Assembly (NCBI RefSeq): GCF_000613245.1
Contig: NZ_HG964938.1
Span: 50,712-114,711 of the forward strand
Source of the DNA: Mycobacterium asiaticum DSM 44297
Lineage (GTDB): Bacteria > Actinomycetota > Actinomycetes > Mycobacteriales > Mycobacteriaceae
Direction of reading: 5' to 3'
DNA length: 64,000 nt
Of the stretch, positions 25,887-34,706 are shown one piece after another. The stretch's first letter is position 1; every line of letters starts with the position of its first letter. Under the pieces are notes generated by a model. That model was not told the DNA's origin, ran no database searches, and was given only the letters and a program-made list of their open reading frames with translations. The translations under genes and the position numbers were made by a program.

Positions 25887-26312
25887 TTGCGTCGGATCGA
25901 AGCTAAGTCTGAGTCCATGGCCGCCAACCTAGCGCGATGACAGTGGCCGCCGTCAATCGGCGCATTGAGGATCGAACTTGCTTTGCGGTGTTGGGTCGTT
26001 GGTGTCGTCGACTGGCTAAAGAACATTTAAAGCTCCGACGTCGTTGCCCATCGGCCACGTGATCTCAGGCCGTCGGTCGGCCTGGTCCGAGCGACGTCAG
26101 CCATTGCAGTCGTGGAGGCCGATCTGCGACCCGGTCCCCGCAGCGTCCAAGGCTGCCGCATCGGCGGCGTCTTGAAATAGCGCGACCCTCCCCCGAACGT
26201 CTTCCCGTCGCTGCTCGCCGCGATCGAGAGACAGGCGATGATCACCCTCGCCGTCCCGACCCGCGGTCTCCAGTACCAACTTCGAGCGAAGCCACACATC
26301 ATCTGAAGATAA
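25887..26312. other. Non-coding stretch before the DndB-like cassette
   Basis: No ORF here shows recognisable protein character, and the frames that are open look like antisense shadows. The right end (from about 26285) becomes A/T-rich and leads into the paired palindromes of the next operon. Confidence 0.45.
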
Positions 26313-26343
26313 TGATGCATCAAAAGTGTATATTGATGTATCA
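26313..26343 (+). promoter_or_regulatory. Paired 10-bp palindromes, likely operator
   Basis: TGATGCATCA at 26313-26322 is a perfect palindrome, and TGATGTATCA at 26334-26343 is the same with one change. Their centres are 21 bp apart, two helical turns. They lie in A/T-rich DNA just upstream of the start I prefer for the following gene (ATG 26372, AAGGGA ribosome-binding site). This is a typical dimer-pair operator layout; the binding protein is unknown. Confidence 0.6.
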
Positions 26344-26371
26344 GGAGTTCGACGAACGACCAAGGGATGAG

Positions 26372-26833
26372 ATGTTAGCGGGACATAACGAGGCACAGCG
26401 GATGTTCGAGGAATTGGGTCGGTGGTACGGGTTTGAGCCGCGCCGGCAGCACAGCCGTGGGTTTCCCGCAGACGGCGTTTGGCTGCTGGGCAGCTGCTAC
26501 GGTCCGGCCTTTGGGGAGCTCCCGGTAGTCGCGATCGAGGTCGTAGCGAGTGAGTCGCCGAAAACGATTCTCGGGTCGATCGCGACGCTCGAACGTGTTG
26601 GGGCCGCCTTGGGAATCGTCCTGGTACAGGAGGACGAGATAGCGCGTCGTCTTGTCCGCGACGGCGCATCGCGCGCCGACGTGCAGGCATACCTCGCACG
26701 CACACATGCCCATATCGACGGGCACCTCGCATCGGTGAGGCACCGAATCGAACGATGGTCGTTCGAGCAACTCAGCCACGCACACACGCTGGCAGCACAA
26801 CGAACACAACGAACAGGAGTAGGAGCGAAATGA
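26372..26833 (+). CDS. Putative PD-(D/E)XK-fold nuclease-like protein
   Basis: 153 residues from ATG 26372, which has an AAGGGA ribosome-binding site; an earlier in-frame ATG at 26312 lies inside the palindromes and is less likely. The core has a buried strand, VVAIEVVASESPKTILGSIA, then a helix and a strand GIVLVQEDEIA, which resembles the E-x-x core and following helix of restriction-endonuclease-like proteins; the usual Asp and Lys are not secure. Its stop overlaps the next gene start (ATGA), so the two proteins probably act together. Family not confirmed. Confidence 0.5.
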   Translation: MLAGHNEAQRMFEELGRWYGFEPRRQHSRGFPADGVWLLGSCYGPAFGELPVVAIEVVASESPKTILGSIATLERVGAALGIVLVQEDEIARRLVRDGASRADVQAYLARTHAHIDGHLASVRHRIERWSFEQLSHAHTLAAQRTQRTGVGAK

Positions 26834-28179
26834 GCATCCAAACCGAAATCGACACCACAGCAGTCGTCAAGAACGTGCACGACTACGTCGACATGCCGGG
26901 GATCGGCCGGATCTACCGCGCGGTCATCCCCGTGTCCATGCTGGCGCGCCTCCTAAAGAGGTCGGTCGTACGATACGCACCCGAGTACCAGCGCGGCTTC
27001 AAGAAGGTGCAGGACGACCCCAACACGTACAGCGTCCTGCTTCCGCTGACCGACCCGACCTTGCAGGTGAGCCGTCATCGGGCCGAGGAGATGGCCGTGA
27101 AGTATCTGCGCGGCGACCTGTTCTCCGGCACTGTGATCTGGAACGCGCGCATCGAGGAGGACGACCCCGCGCCGGAGTATGACCCGACGACGGAGGAATT
27201 GCGCCTTTTCGGCGACATCGTCATTCCCGACACCGCGCACCGACACCTCGCCTATTACTTGCTCACCGAATGGAAGCGCGACGAGAAGACGATTCCTACC
27301 AGGGTGACGGTGAACGACGTGCCGGTGGAGAAGAACGAGATCCAGAAGATGCTCATCGACTTCGATCCGAAGAAGGCTTCGCTGTTCTTGGAGATCTATT
27401 CACTCTCGCCCGAAAAGGAAGGTTGGCTGTACGACCAATTCAACTTCGACGCGCGTCCGCCGCAGAAGGCCGTGGGCAACACGCTCAACCCGACGAAGAC
27501 ACCGGCGCGCCGGTTCGTACTCGGCGGACTGATGCGCGTCAGTCCGGTCTTCGGCGACAAAGAGGTCGAGATGCGCGCGAACAACATCGGTTCCGACTCA
27601 CGCAAGCTCGTCACCAACAACACGCTGATCTCCGCCGCTGACAACTTCAAGAAGCTCCTGGTCAACCTCGAGAAGGAGAACGAGAAAACGGGAGCCTACG
27701 ATGATTTCCTGGCGTTCTTCGCGGCGTTCTTTAACGAGTACGCCAACCATTTCCCCGCCGCCAAAGCCGGTGCGACTCAGGAAGTCCGGCAGGAGGCGCG
27801 CGCGAAGACGTTCGCCGTATCGAACATAATGTTCCACCCGTTGTTCCGCCTGGCGAAAGACCTTTGGATTAGCTATCGGGCGCAAAAGCAGGACTGGAAG
27901 ACCCGCACTGAGTGGAAGGACGCCATTGCACGCCTTGCTGGCACAGTGGAGGTCACCGAGAAAGATAAGGTCACCGGGAAAGATAAGAAGGTCAAGTACG
28001 GCTTCATGAGTCGGAACAATCCACAGTGGGTGGGCAAGATCCTCATCGAACAATATGGCCCTGCGGGAGTGACCGGAACATCGCTCAGCAACACACGTCA
28101 GACTCGCGAGACCGCGTACAGCTACCTCGTTGAACAGGCGAAAGTCGGTCCATTTATCGATAAGGGCACCGCCAAGTAG
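26830..28179 (+). CDS. DndB-like (DGQHR-type) protein
   Basis: 449 residues from ATG 26830. A domain like DndB/DGQHR is indicated by the order PEYQRGF (about 55), a motif DTAHRHLAYYLLTEW near residue 133 where the usual DGQHR is replaced by DTAHR, and SLFLEIYSLSPEKEG then YDQFNFDARPPQKAVG, matching the segment after the DGQHR loop. DndB regulates DNA phosphorothioation in Dnd systems, but no dndCDE genes are visible here. A Lys-rich stretch (EKDKVTGKDKKVK) lies near 380. The pairing with a putative nuclease suggests a small defence cassette; function is inferred. Confidence 0.6.
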   Translation: MSIQTEIDTTAVVKNVHDYVDMPGIGRIYRAVIPVSMLARLLKRSVVRYAPEYQRGFKKVQDDPNTYSVLLPLTDPTLQVSRHRAEEMAVKYLRGDLFSGTVIWNARIEEDDPAPEYDPTTEELRLFGDIVIPDTAHRHLAYYLLTEWKRDEKTIPTRVTVNDVPVEKNEIQKMLIDFDPKKASLFLEIYSLSPEKEGWLYDQFNFDARPPQKAVGNTLNPTKTPARRFVLGGLMRVSPVFGDKEVEMRANNIGSDSRKLVTNNTLISAADNFKKLLVNLEKENEKTGAYDDFLAFFAAFFNEYANHFPAAKAGATQEVRQEARAKTFAVSNIMFHPLFRLAKDLWISYRAQKQDWKTRTEWKDAIARLAGTVEVTEKDKVTGKDKKVKYGFMSRNNPQWVGKILIEQYGPAGVTGTSLSNTRQTRETAYSYLVEQAKVGPFIDKGTAK

Positions 28180-28289
28180 TGTCGTTGTTGGTCTAGGTGA
28201 GGCAGGCAGGTCGCGGAACCGCATTCGAGCGGTGGACGAAGCCCCTGTTCGCTCTGTGCGTGGACCTCGCCGACATCAGCGGGATCGGC

Positions 28290-28445
28290 GGCGCGCCTAA
28301 GCGCACAGTCGGACCCAACGACGTGCTGGTGTCCAGCACCCTGCGCGACCTGGTGATCGGGTCAGGGTTGGTGCTCGAGGAGCGCGGCGCCTATGAACTC
28401 AAAGGCGTTCCCGGTGAATGGCACTTGCTCGCCGTCGTGTCGTAA
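28290..28445 (+). pseudogene. C-terminal relic of a class III adenylate/guanylate cyclase
   Basis: The frame ending at 28445 reads NDVLVSSTLRDLVIGSGLVL and ERGAYELKGVPGEWHLLAV, the unmistakable C-terminal end of mycobacterial adenylate cyclase (cyclase domain) proteins. The catalytic region and start are missing, and the sequence before about 28290 does not fit a cyclase. It is a truncated gene end and marks a junction between older chromosomal DNA and inserted DNA. Confidence 0.75.
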
Positions 28446-28925
28446 CCACGCAACGGTGCTCGGTCGAACTGACGCGACTTCCCGGGGCTGCGTCCGCTCG
28501 CAGAAGTCTCGCGGCGACGTGGGCAGATTCGAATTGCTTCGCGGTATCCACCTTCCGCAGGGATGTGTGGCCCTTGGTTGTGATTGAACTTCGGACTGTG
28601 GACAAGTCGGCGGTTCGCTTCGTGCCGCATTCGGGATGGTGGTGCACGAAGCCAGCACTACCAACATGGCGTTCGTTCTGGTTGCGCAGCCACCGTTATC
28701 GCGCCTTCACCGCCGAAACTTGAAGGCTTCGAATTCAGCCCGACTTGCGCTGCTGCCAAATTCGTGCGACTGCAAATCTTGGCATCGGCGAGGACGGTTT
28801 CCGCGTAGTCCGGGCACTTTTTGGTTCGAGCCTGCGCGGCCCGGCCGCCGACTGCTTGCACGCGCCGTCCTCGATCGGCCGCGGCGGTAGGCGCAATACG
28901 CCCACCCACGCGGGCGGCGTTAGAC
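28446..28925. other. Gap without recognisable gene
   Basis: No frame in this 480-nt stretch has protein character I can defend; the overlapping short frames on both strands look random. It lies between the cyclase relic and the end of the XRE/ImmA gene. Confidence 0.4.
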
Positions 28926-30116
28926 CTATAGGCGAGTGACACTGCGTGAGCCGCGAGCCCTGGAGGTTTGACCACCGGTCCGCGGGTGGAGGTGGATGAC
29001 CGTCGCGTCCGCCTTCGGCTCCCAGTCCGTCCACGAGTCGAAGTATGACCGGTGCAGTCCGGTGCGTTCGGCAACCTGTGCATTTGGGTCGTCGCCCGGA
29101 AATCGCTGCGACAGTGCCCGAGCGAGCCAAATTGCGCGCTCGTTCCCGACCTCCACCGGTTCTTCCTTCCTCCAGCCACGAGCAGAGATTTGCTTGTACA
29201 GGCTTCGCGCATGCTCCATGTCGATGCGATGCAGTTGCTGCAATCGGATCACCATCGCCTTGATCGCCACCCCCCACCGCTCCTTCAGCCGTGCCAGCGT
29301 GGCAAGGGTGACTCTTCCTCCTACTTCGTCCAGGTCTTCAAGGAAAGACTCACCGGGAAGTAGGAAAGCACCCGCGAAACGGTTCGCATGTTTCTCGAAT
29401 GCCTTGGCTTGGTCCGCCGTCTCGGGCGCGGCGGACGAGCCGTGGAGGGTCACGTGTCCGAGTTCGTGGGACAGCGTGAAACGCTGCCGATCACCAGGAA
29501 CGCCTCCGCTGCCAGAAGGCCGGCTGACTCGAATCACAGGAACACCGTCGACGGAGAGCGACATGCCCAGGTGCCTACCCAACTCGTTTTCCATCGGCAA
29601 GACCACGCATCCAAGCCGCTCTGCAGCGCGCGTTGCGTTCGGAACGGCCTCCGTGGGCTGCACGTCGGCAGCCTCGCGCACAGCGGCGGCGAATTCCTCA
29701 ATCTCGTTGTCGTCGTTCAGGTCGCCGGCGAAGGCCGGAAGTCGTTCTGGAAGCCGCTTGAGGCGCAGGTCATTGATGAACTCCAACGCGAGCAAGGTGT
29801 CGGCAACATACTGCTCCACGGTCTTCTTCGGCGCATCGGCGTACGCGCGTAGCCACGGCCGCGTATGGAGCGGGTCAGACGGGGGCCGGCTCAACAAGTC
29901 GGTGCTGCATTCGAGTGCGTCCGCCAACCGTTGAGCGTTAACGCTGTCGAGTGACAGCTGCCCACTGAGCACCCGGGAGAAGGCGCTGGCGGGTAGGTCT
30001 AATCGCTCTGCGAGTTCAGCTTGCGTCAGACCGCGGGCGGTGCGAAGGCGTTGTATGCGCGTGTAGTTCGGGTAAACGTTCACAACTAGGCGTCCGTTTC
30101 GCTTGGCGCGCCCCAC
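28926..30116 (-). CDS. XRE-family regulator fused to ImmA/IrrE metallopeptidase
   Basis: 396 residues. The N-terminal HTH (RTARGLTQAELAERLDLPAS, about 25-45) is followed by a zinc peptidase domain with HELGHVTLH (near residue 214) and a downstream EKHANRFAGAFLLP helix with the third ligand. This is the ImmA/IrrE architecture; IrrE cleaves XRE-type repressors in response to stress or mobile-element signals. A C-terminal extension (about 330-396) is Thr/Arg-rich. It is the last gene of a minus-strand operon with the 194-aa and MBL genes, and probably controls that operon. Confidence 0.85.
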   Translation of the reverse strand: MGRAKRNGRLVVNVYPNYTRIQRLRTARGLTQAELAERLDLPASAFSRVLSGQLSLDSVNAQRLADALECSTDLLSRPPSDPLHTRPWLRAYADAPKKTVEQYVADTLLALEFINDLRLKRLPERLPAFAGDLNDDNEIEEFAAAVREAADVQPTEAVPNATRAAERLGCVVLPMENELGRHLGMSLSVDGVPVIRVSRPSGSGGVPGDRQRFTLSHELGHVTLHGSSAAPETADQAKAFEKHANRFAGAFLLPGESFLEDLDEVGGRVTLATLARLKERWGVAIKAMVIRLQQLHRIDMEHARSLYKQISARGWRKEEPVEVGNERAIWLARALSQRFPGDDPNAQVAERTGLHRSYFDSWTDWEPKADATVIHLHPRTGGQTSRARGSRSVTRL

Positions 30117-30168
30117 GACAGCGTGGGATGTGGAGGGAATGGTCGGCTGATTTTGCCGCTAGATGCGG

Positions 30169-30753
30169 CTAGCTGGCGTTGGATTCGCCGGTCTCGTTGC
30201 CCAGGTCCTCGTCGCCCAGGTCGTCTTCATCGGCGGGCCGAAAGCCGCCACCGGACGGCGGAGGTGCGAAACCGCCGCCGAGCGCAGTCGCGGGACCAAG
30301 CTCGAGAAGCGGAACGGCGTCGTCGGTGATTCCATAGATCCTCGCGGCGAAGATGTCAGCGACCAGGCCCTCGTCATTGACCGTGTAGCCGAGAACCCAT
30401 CGCTCCGGGACGATTAGCGAGTCGGGCTCCGCGTCAATGGTCATGATGGCGTCCGACCCGGCGATGATTATGTAGTCGCCGGTCTCGGGGTCGGTCTCTG
30501 CCTTGCGGACACGGAAGCGACGGTCGGAAGCGTCCACGAGGTCAATGACGTCGCATCCCCCACCGCTCACCGTCCTAAAGCCCAGCCCAATTCGGCTGGT
30601 CGCCTCCTCGATCGCGTCGAGGACAAGAGCCCGGCTCAGGGATGACTGAGGTCTGCGCGACTGGGTGAACGCGTCATCCAATCTCACGGCCTTCTCGATC
30701 TTCCAGCCGCGATCTTCGAAAGTTTCGCGAATCTCATCCGCTAGGTTGTGCAT
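30169..30753 (-). CDS. Hypothetical partner protein of the XRE/ImmA gene
   Basis: 194 residues from ATG 30753 (MHNLADEIRETFEDRGWKIE); an earlier in-frame start would add 15 residues. The body alternates short strands (RFRVRKAETDPETGDYIIIAG, SLIVPERWVLGYTVN) and looks like a soluble beta-rich protein; the last 35 residues are Gly/Pro/Asp-rich and acidic. No family recognised. It lies 52 nt upstream of the XRE/ImmA gene and downstream of the MBL gene, all on the same strand. Confidence 0.6.
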   Translation of the reverse strand: MHNLADEIRETFEDRGWKIEKAVRLDDAFTQSRRPQSSLSRALVLDAIEEATSRIGLGFRTVSGGGCDVIDLVDASDRRFRVRKAETDPETGDYIIIAGSDAIMTIDAEPDSLIVPERWVLGYTVNDEGLVADIFAARIYGITDDAVPLLELGPATALGGGFAPPPSGGGFRPADEDDLGDEDLGNETGESNAS

Positions 30754-30885
30754 ACGAATCACGGTAGTGAGTGTGACATAAGCCTGAAACCGTTTCAACT
30801 ATTTGTCACACCGGCGGGTCACCGACTTCAATAACCCATCCGCGCCGGCCGCCCACGTCGCCCACTGGTCGCGCGCTACCTCGTA

Positions 30886-32421
30886 TCAGAGCTGGATCGA
30901 CCCTTGTAGGGCCTTCGCCGCAAGCGCATGCGAGCGGGCGAACTTTTTCAACCGACGGGAGAAGTTGTGGAAGAGCACGACTTGGACGCCTCGTTTCTCA
31001 AGGAGGCGAACGAAGTCAATCAGCGTCTCCTCGCTGGAATGCGCGGTCCAGGGACTTGTATCGATGCCTTGCCCGGCTAGGTCTGCACGTCGCCCGATCA
31101 ACAGCACTTGCGCCTCGGGTGGCGCGGCGAATCGATCGCCTGAGGCGCTTGGATCGACGAGCCAAATCCGACGACCCGCTGGTAGGGCTTGAGTGTGGTC
31201 GAGCCAATAGAGCCAAACAGACTCTGCCCACGCTGACATGGATGTGCCGTACTGAGCACGCAGTAGCGGATCAAGGGACGGATGATCTCGGCGGATGAAG
31301 GCGTCGTGCATGGCTTTTACGACGTTGCGGACTGTCCCGGAGGCGAGGTAACTGACCGTGCCCCGTAGAGGACCATCCTTCCCGATGTGGAAGAGGTCAG
31401 CGAGCGCGTACGTCAGCTGATCTGGTGCGCCGACCAATACGATGTCGGAAGCCCCAAGTGACAACACCTCTCTAGCCACTTCGTGGTTGCTTGCACCAGC
31501 CGGCCGGCCGGCCATCGTGGCGTCAAGCAGAACTGTGCATTGACGATCCTGCGGCAAAACGTTGAGGAGCTCCGGCTCCACCGAATGACGCGCGGTCCGC
31601 AATACAACATCGCCTGTGTAGAGCAGAGCACGCTGCCCATCGTCGAGCAGGTACCCGACCGAACCTGGAACATGCGGCACCGAGACCGCCTCAACCTGGA
31701 TGACGCCGATCCGGAAACCGAGGCCAGGTTCGACCAGTGTTAGGGGGCCGATCCCGTCGACACGCGAGCCGAGAAGGAGGCAAGTGATCTTCGACATGAC
31801 GATGGGCAGGTCACCAATGAAACCCTCCAAAACGGCGCCGGCATGATCGCGGTGCCCGTGCGAAAGCAGGACTGCTACGTCGTCCGCGTCCCTGACGAGT
31901 CCGGGTCCGAAGCCCACGTCGAGGAGTGCTGACCCTGTGTCGAATCGCACCCGGATTGCGGTCCCGGCCTCAGCGCCGGACCCTGCGGACTCGACCGATA
32001 CGATCGACGAGGGGCCGTCTATCTTGAGGCGGACTGACCTTGCCACGCGGCTGCGAACCCACCTAGCACTCCCTAAGCGTTCGCCGGTCACCAAGGGGTA
32101 CCACCCAGTCTTAGCAACGACGTCTGATGCACGATGGTGTAGCACGTCCCGTAGGACTGGGTCCGAGAGGGTGGAGCAGAGGGCGATCGTGTACCGAAAC
32201 CCGTCGTCGCCGTGGACAAAATCGATGAAGCGAACCCCTGTGATGTTGGACGCTGGTTGGCCGAAGAGCTTCCAGACCGTGTCGAGGAACCCGGCCGCAG
32301 GCAATGGGGAAGGGCGCGACTCAACGGAGAGCAATTCCCGTGCGCGCTTCCTCGGGCCAAACCAGGCCTTAGTGGTCCGCTCAACGAGCGGGTTCCATGC
32401 GGCCGATGTCTGATCCGCCAT
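30886..32421 (-). CDS. MBL-fold hydrolase, possibly beta-CASP-like ribonuclease
   Basis: 511 residues. The metallo-beta-lactamase motif LSHGHRDHAG (HxHxDH) lies near residue 185, with further ligands in VSVPHVPGSVG and LYTGDVV. The C-terminus has TAHSSEETLIDFVRLLEKRG then VQVVLFHN, reminiscent of the beta-CASP motif (H-S, then a strand and His) of RNase J-type enzymes. An N-terminal extension of about 150 residues is not recognised. It is the first gene of the operon with the unknown protein and XRE/ImmA. Nuclease or phosphodiesterase activity is likely, but the substrate is unknown. Confidence 0.7.
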   Translation of the reverse strand: MADQTSAAWNPLVERTTKAWFGPRKRARELLSVESRPSPLPAAGFLDTVWKLFGQPASNITGVRFIDFVHGDDGFRYTIALCSTLSDPVLRDVLHHRASDVVAKTGWYPLVTGERLGSARWVRSRVARSVRLKIDGPSSIVSVESAGSGAEAGTAIRVRFDTGSALLDVGFGPGLVRDADDVAVLLSHGHRDHAGAVLEGFIGDLPIVMSKITCLLLGSRVDGIGPLTLVEPGLGFRIGVIQVEAVSVPHVPGSVGYLLDDGQRALLYTGDVVLRTARHSVEPELLNVLPQDRQCTVLLDATMAGRPAGASNHEVAREVLSLGASDIVLVGAPDQLTYALADLFHIGKDGPLRGTVSYLASGTVRNVVKAMHDAFIRRDHPSLDPLLRAQYGTSMSAWAESVWLYWLDHTQALPAGRRIWLVDPSASGDRFAAPPEAQVLLIGRRADLAGQGIDTSPWTAHSSEETLIDFVRLLEKRGVQVVLFHNFSRRLKKFARSHALAAKALQGSIQL

Positions 32422-32628
32422 TGCTCCCCATCCTCAGGCGCGTCGGCCCAAATGGGAGATACGCCCAGTCGCCGTCGGAGACGAGTGGCCCGCCGTTGAC
32501 AGTTAGATCGTGAACAGCTTGGCGAGCATGGTGTTTGACGGCCGCGCGCCTTATCCCGCGGCGTCACCGCGAGCTTACCGGCGGTGGATTAACGGCTCGA
32601 TCAGGCGCTGCAGTGGGCGCCGCGGGGT

Positions 32629-32850
32629 CTAGCCGGTCCAGGTCTGTTCTTGACGGAACAGACCTTCCGAACTTCGAGCAGCACGCCGTGGCGGGGCAGG
32701 GTAACACCGTTGGGCAGCACCAACTGAACGCGGCCACCGTTGCGACCGAAGCGACCGTTCCCGCCGCACCATATCTATGGCGCTGACGACAGCCGGGTCG
32801 TCGGGGTCGAATCCTTCAGCCCACAGAGCCGACCGTTCTTCATCGTCCAT
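32629..32850 (-). CDS. Possible small protein, uncertain
   Basis: 73 residues starting MDDEERSALWAEGFDPDDPA. The first part has acidic, helical protein character, the last 30 residues do not. It could be a short gene or a truncated fragment. No ribosome-binding site is clear. Confidence 0.25.
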   Translation of the reverse strand: MDDEERSALWAEGFDPDDPAVVSAIDMVRRERSLRSQRWPRSVGAAQRCYPAPPRRAARSSEGLFRQEQTWTG

Positions 32851-33045
32851 ACCTGGGTTGGACGCGGCGCCGGCCGCCACGGCTCCCTCGATTCCGCAGC
32901 GTCATCCAGGGGTCATCTGTTAACGTCCGCCTCACCTGCTCGGGACACGGCAACGTAGCGAACACTGGTTCCCGGGGGGACTCTCAAACGGCAGATAGCG
33001 AGCGCGCGTTCGTCAATGCCCCCATCCCTATTCGATAGGAAAGGT

Positions 33046-33354
33046 ATGACCAACCACGCCTGGTCGGCTTACGAGGCCATTCCGCTAATCAATGATGTGG
33101 TGGTTCACCGAGGACTGCGCTGGAACGGGCCAGCTCCCGCGCACCCAGAGGATCACTACGAAGGCCTTATCCCCACCCGAACCAAACAAGCCGTCTACCT
33201 ACAAGCCTGGGTGGTGGCGTTCCATATGGGCCTGTGCCCCAACAGCCCGAATACCAAGCCTCCGGTTTTGATTAGCAAGCTGATCGAAGCGTTCGAATTG
33301 GACCCCGACGGGATGGCGCAAACCTCGGGTGCCATCGCGATGGTCCCCAGCTAG
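33046..33354 (+). CDS. Hypothetical protein (102 aa)
   Basis: 102 residues from ATG 33046 with an AGGAAAGG ribosome-binding site nearby. It has some Trp/His (NHAWSAYEAIPLINDVVVHR) and a C-terminal helix (LISKLIEAFELDPDG). No family recognised. It stands alone on the + strand, 144 nt before the next small gene. Confidence 0.55.
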   Translation: MTNHAWSAYEAIPLINDVVVHRGLRWNGPAPAHPEDHYEGLIPTRTKQAVYLQAWVVAFHMGLCPNSPNTKPPVLISKLIEAFELDPDGMAQTSGAIAMVPS

Positions 33355-33497
33355 GTATACATGCACGACCGAACAGCCTTGCCATAGAACGCGGCCACGC
33401 ATTAGGCCACGCGAGGCTTGTGCAGTCCGGTCTCGCTCTCGTCCTGTCCGTCGAAAGGCAATCCGGGGTGTGCCCGTAAGCGCAAAAGGGAGCGACC

Positions 33498-33971
33498 GTG
33501 AACCAAGTAGTTGAACGCCGATTGGCGCTGTGGCCCAACGCAAAGACTCGCGCTGAGGCCGCCCGGCTCCTCTACATCAAGGGGTGGACGCTGGGGAGGG
33601 TGCTGGCACTGTACCCCGACGAGGTGGTCAGCGAGGACCGCGGCGTCAAGCGCGGGGCTGCCCGCCGCGCGATCTGGGCGCACTACGCGCTGCTCCAGGA
33701 GGCGGTGGGTGAGCCTGACATCGACCCCAGCGACGCCGCCGCAGTCGAGCGTGTGGTTAAAACGAAGGGAGTCGAAGTTGCACGGTGTCGCACCGGGAGC
33801 CACCTAGGGGAGTACAACACATTCCCCGACCTGGCCTGGTACGAACGCCAGGCACCACCGAGTTGGCCCATCGAGGCTGACGATGACGGCCGCCGGGAGC
33901 GTGAGCAGGCTGATATCCGCAGCGCCATGTGCCCAGAATGCTTTTGCGTCCACGCGGGCGAGTGCCCGTAA
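33498..33971 (+). CDS. Small protein with C-terminal CxxCFxxHxGEC zinc-like motif
   Basis: 157 residues from GTG 33498 (GGGAGC just upstream). The N-terminal about 80 residues are helical and Arg/Ala-rich (TRAEAARLLYIKGWTLGRVL), possibly an HTH. The end is CPECFCVHAGECP, a Cys/His cluster very like CNRCFMIHNGECL at the end of the gene at 61496. It may be a zinc-binding regulator of island genes. A strong hairpin follows the gene. Confidence 0.55.
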   Translation: MNQVVERRLALWPNAKTRAEAARLLYIKGWTLGRVLALYPDEVVSEDRGVKRGAARRAIWAHYALLQEAVGEPDIDPSDAAAVERVVKTKGVEVARCRTGSHLGEYNTFPDLAWYERQAPPSWPIEADDDGRREREQADIRSAMCPECFCVHAGECP

Positions 33972-34046
33972 TACCAGTCGATGTGGTGATCAGGGTGACC
34001 GAGCGGCGTCGGCACAACTCTGTCGTTGATTAGAACCGCGACCGCT

Positions 34047-34079
34047 GGCGCGACGTCCAACGTTTTTGGACGTTGCGCC
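34047..34079 (+). terminator. Strong hairpin, possible terminator
   Basis: GGCGCGACGTCCA (34047-34059) pairs with TGGACGTTGCGCC (34067-34079), 12 of 13 positions Watson-Crick plus one G-T pair, loop ACGTTTT. It lies about 75 nt after the stop of the small Cys-motif gene. There is no long U tract after it, as is common in mycobacteria. Confidence 0.55.
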
Positions 34080-34149
34080 TGCCGCTACTAATTCCCCGAG
34101 GGAGTCGTTGCCAGAGCTGCGAACAGTGCCGGCCAGTGTGATCGGATAG

Positions 34150-34406
34150 GCGGTTATCGACGACCTCGCCGACATCGGCCCCACCCCGCCGCCGTGGATA
34201 CCGCCCGACGCCCAACCCGAATGGAAGGGCCCACCTCTGACGGCACCGCGCTGCTCTGGCTCCAGGGAGTCGGCGAAGATGTGACGATCAAGTGCGAGGA
34301 CACCATCGAGGACGGGGAGTGGTACCGCAGTTCCCCGGAGATCGGGATCCTCGACCCGTTGACGGCCTGGACGCGGCGGCAGCGCGCCGACTGGCCGTCG
34401 ATCTGA
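34150..34406 (+). pseudogene. Frameshifted gene remnant, unknown
   Basis: Two protein-like pieces lie in different + frames: DDLADIGPTPPPWIPPDAQP (about 34160-34220) and GTALLWLQGVGEDVTIKCED through DPLTAWTRRQRADWPSI (about 34240-34406). No start or earlier part is present, since a stop lies just upstream. This looks like the frameshifted end of a lost gene. Confidence 0.35.
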
Positions 34407-34706
34407 ACGCCGCAGCGGACATAATCGACGACTAAGCCGGGGAGCGCCGGCCCCACCGGGAAACTTGTTGTTGCGGCAGGAATTGTCGATCCCGCGTGAA
34501 CGCAGCGCCGCTCGCGCGACCGTTATGTGGTGGAAGGGGATCGCACGGCCAACGGTGCACTTGTCCTTGATGCCGGTCTGGGGCCGGCAGTGCAAAATCG
34601 TGCCGCGTTAGTTCGGTCGCGACCAAATGAAACTGACATACGGTGAGGGCTCCGGCGGAGGTCGGCATTTCTCCTGCCTACCCCCGCCGGTGTGAAGACC
34701 ATGGCT

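Noticed and set aside
25443..25940. + strand frame antisense to the 129-aa hypothetical gene
   Set aside because: Ala/Val-rich shadow composition; the minus frame reads more like a real protein, though both remain uncertain.
26097..26732. Minus frame over the putative nuclease gene
   Set aside because: Arg/Ser/Pro-rich, without motif or start; the + frame is coupled to the DndB-like gene.
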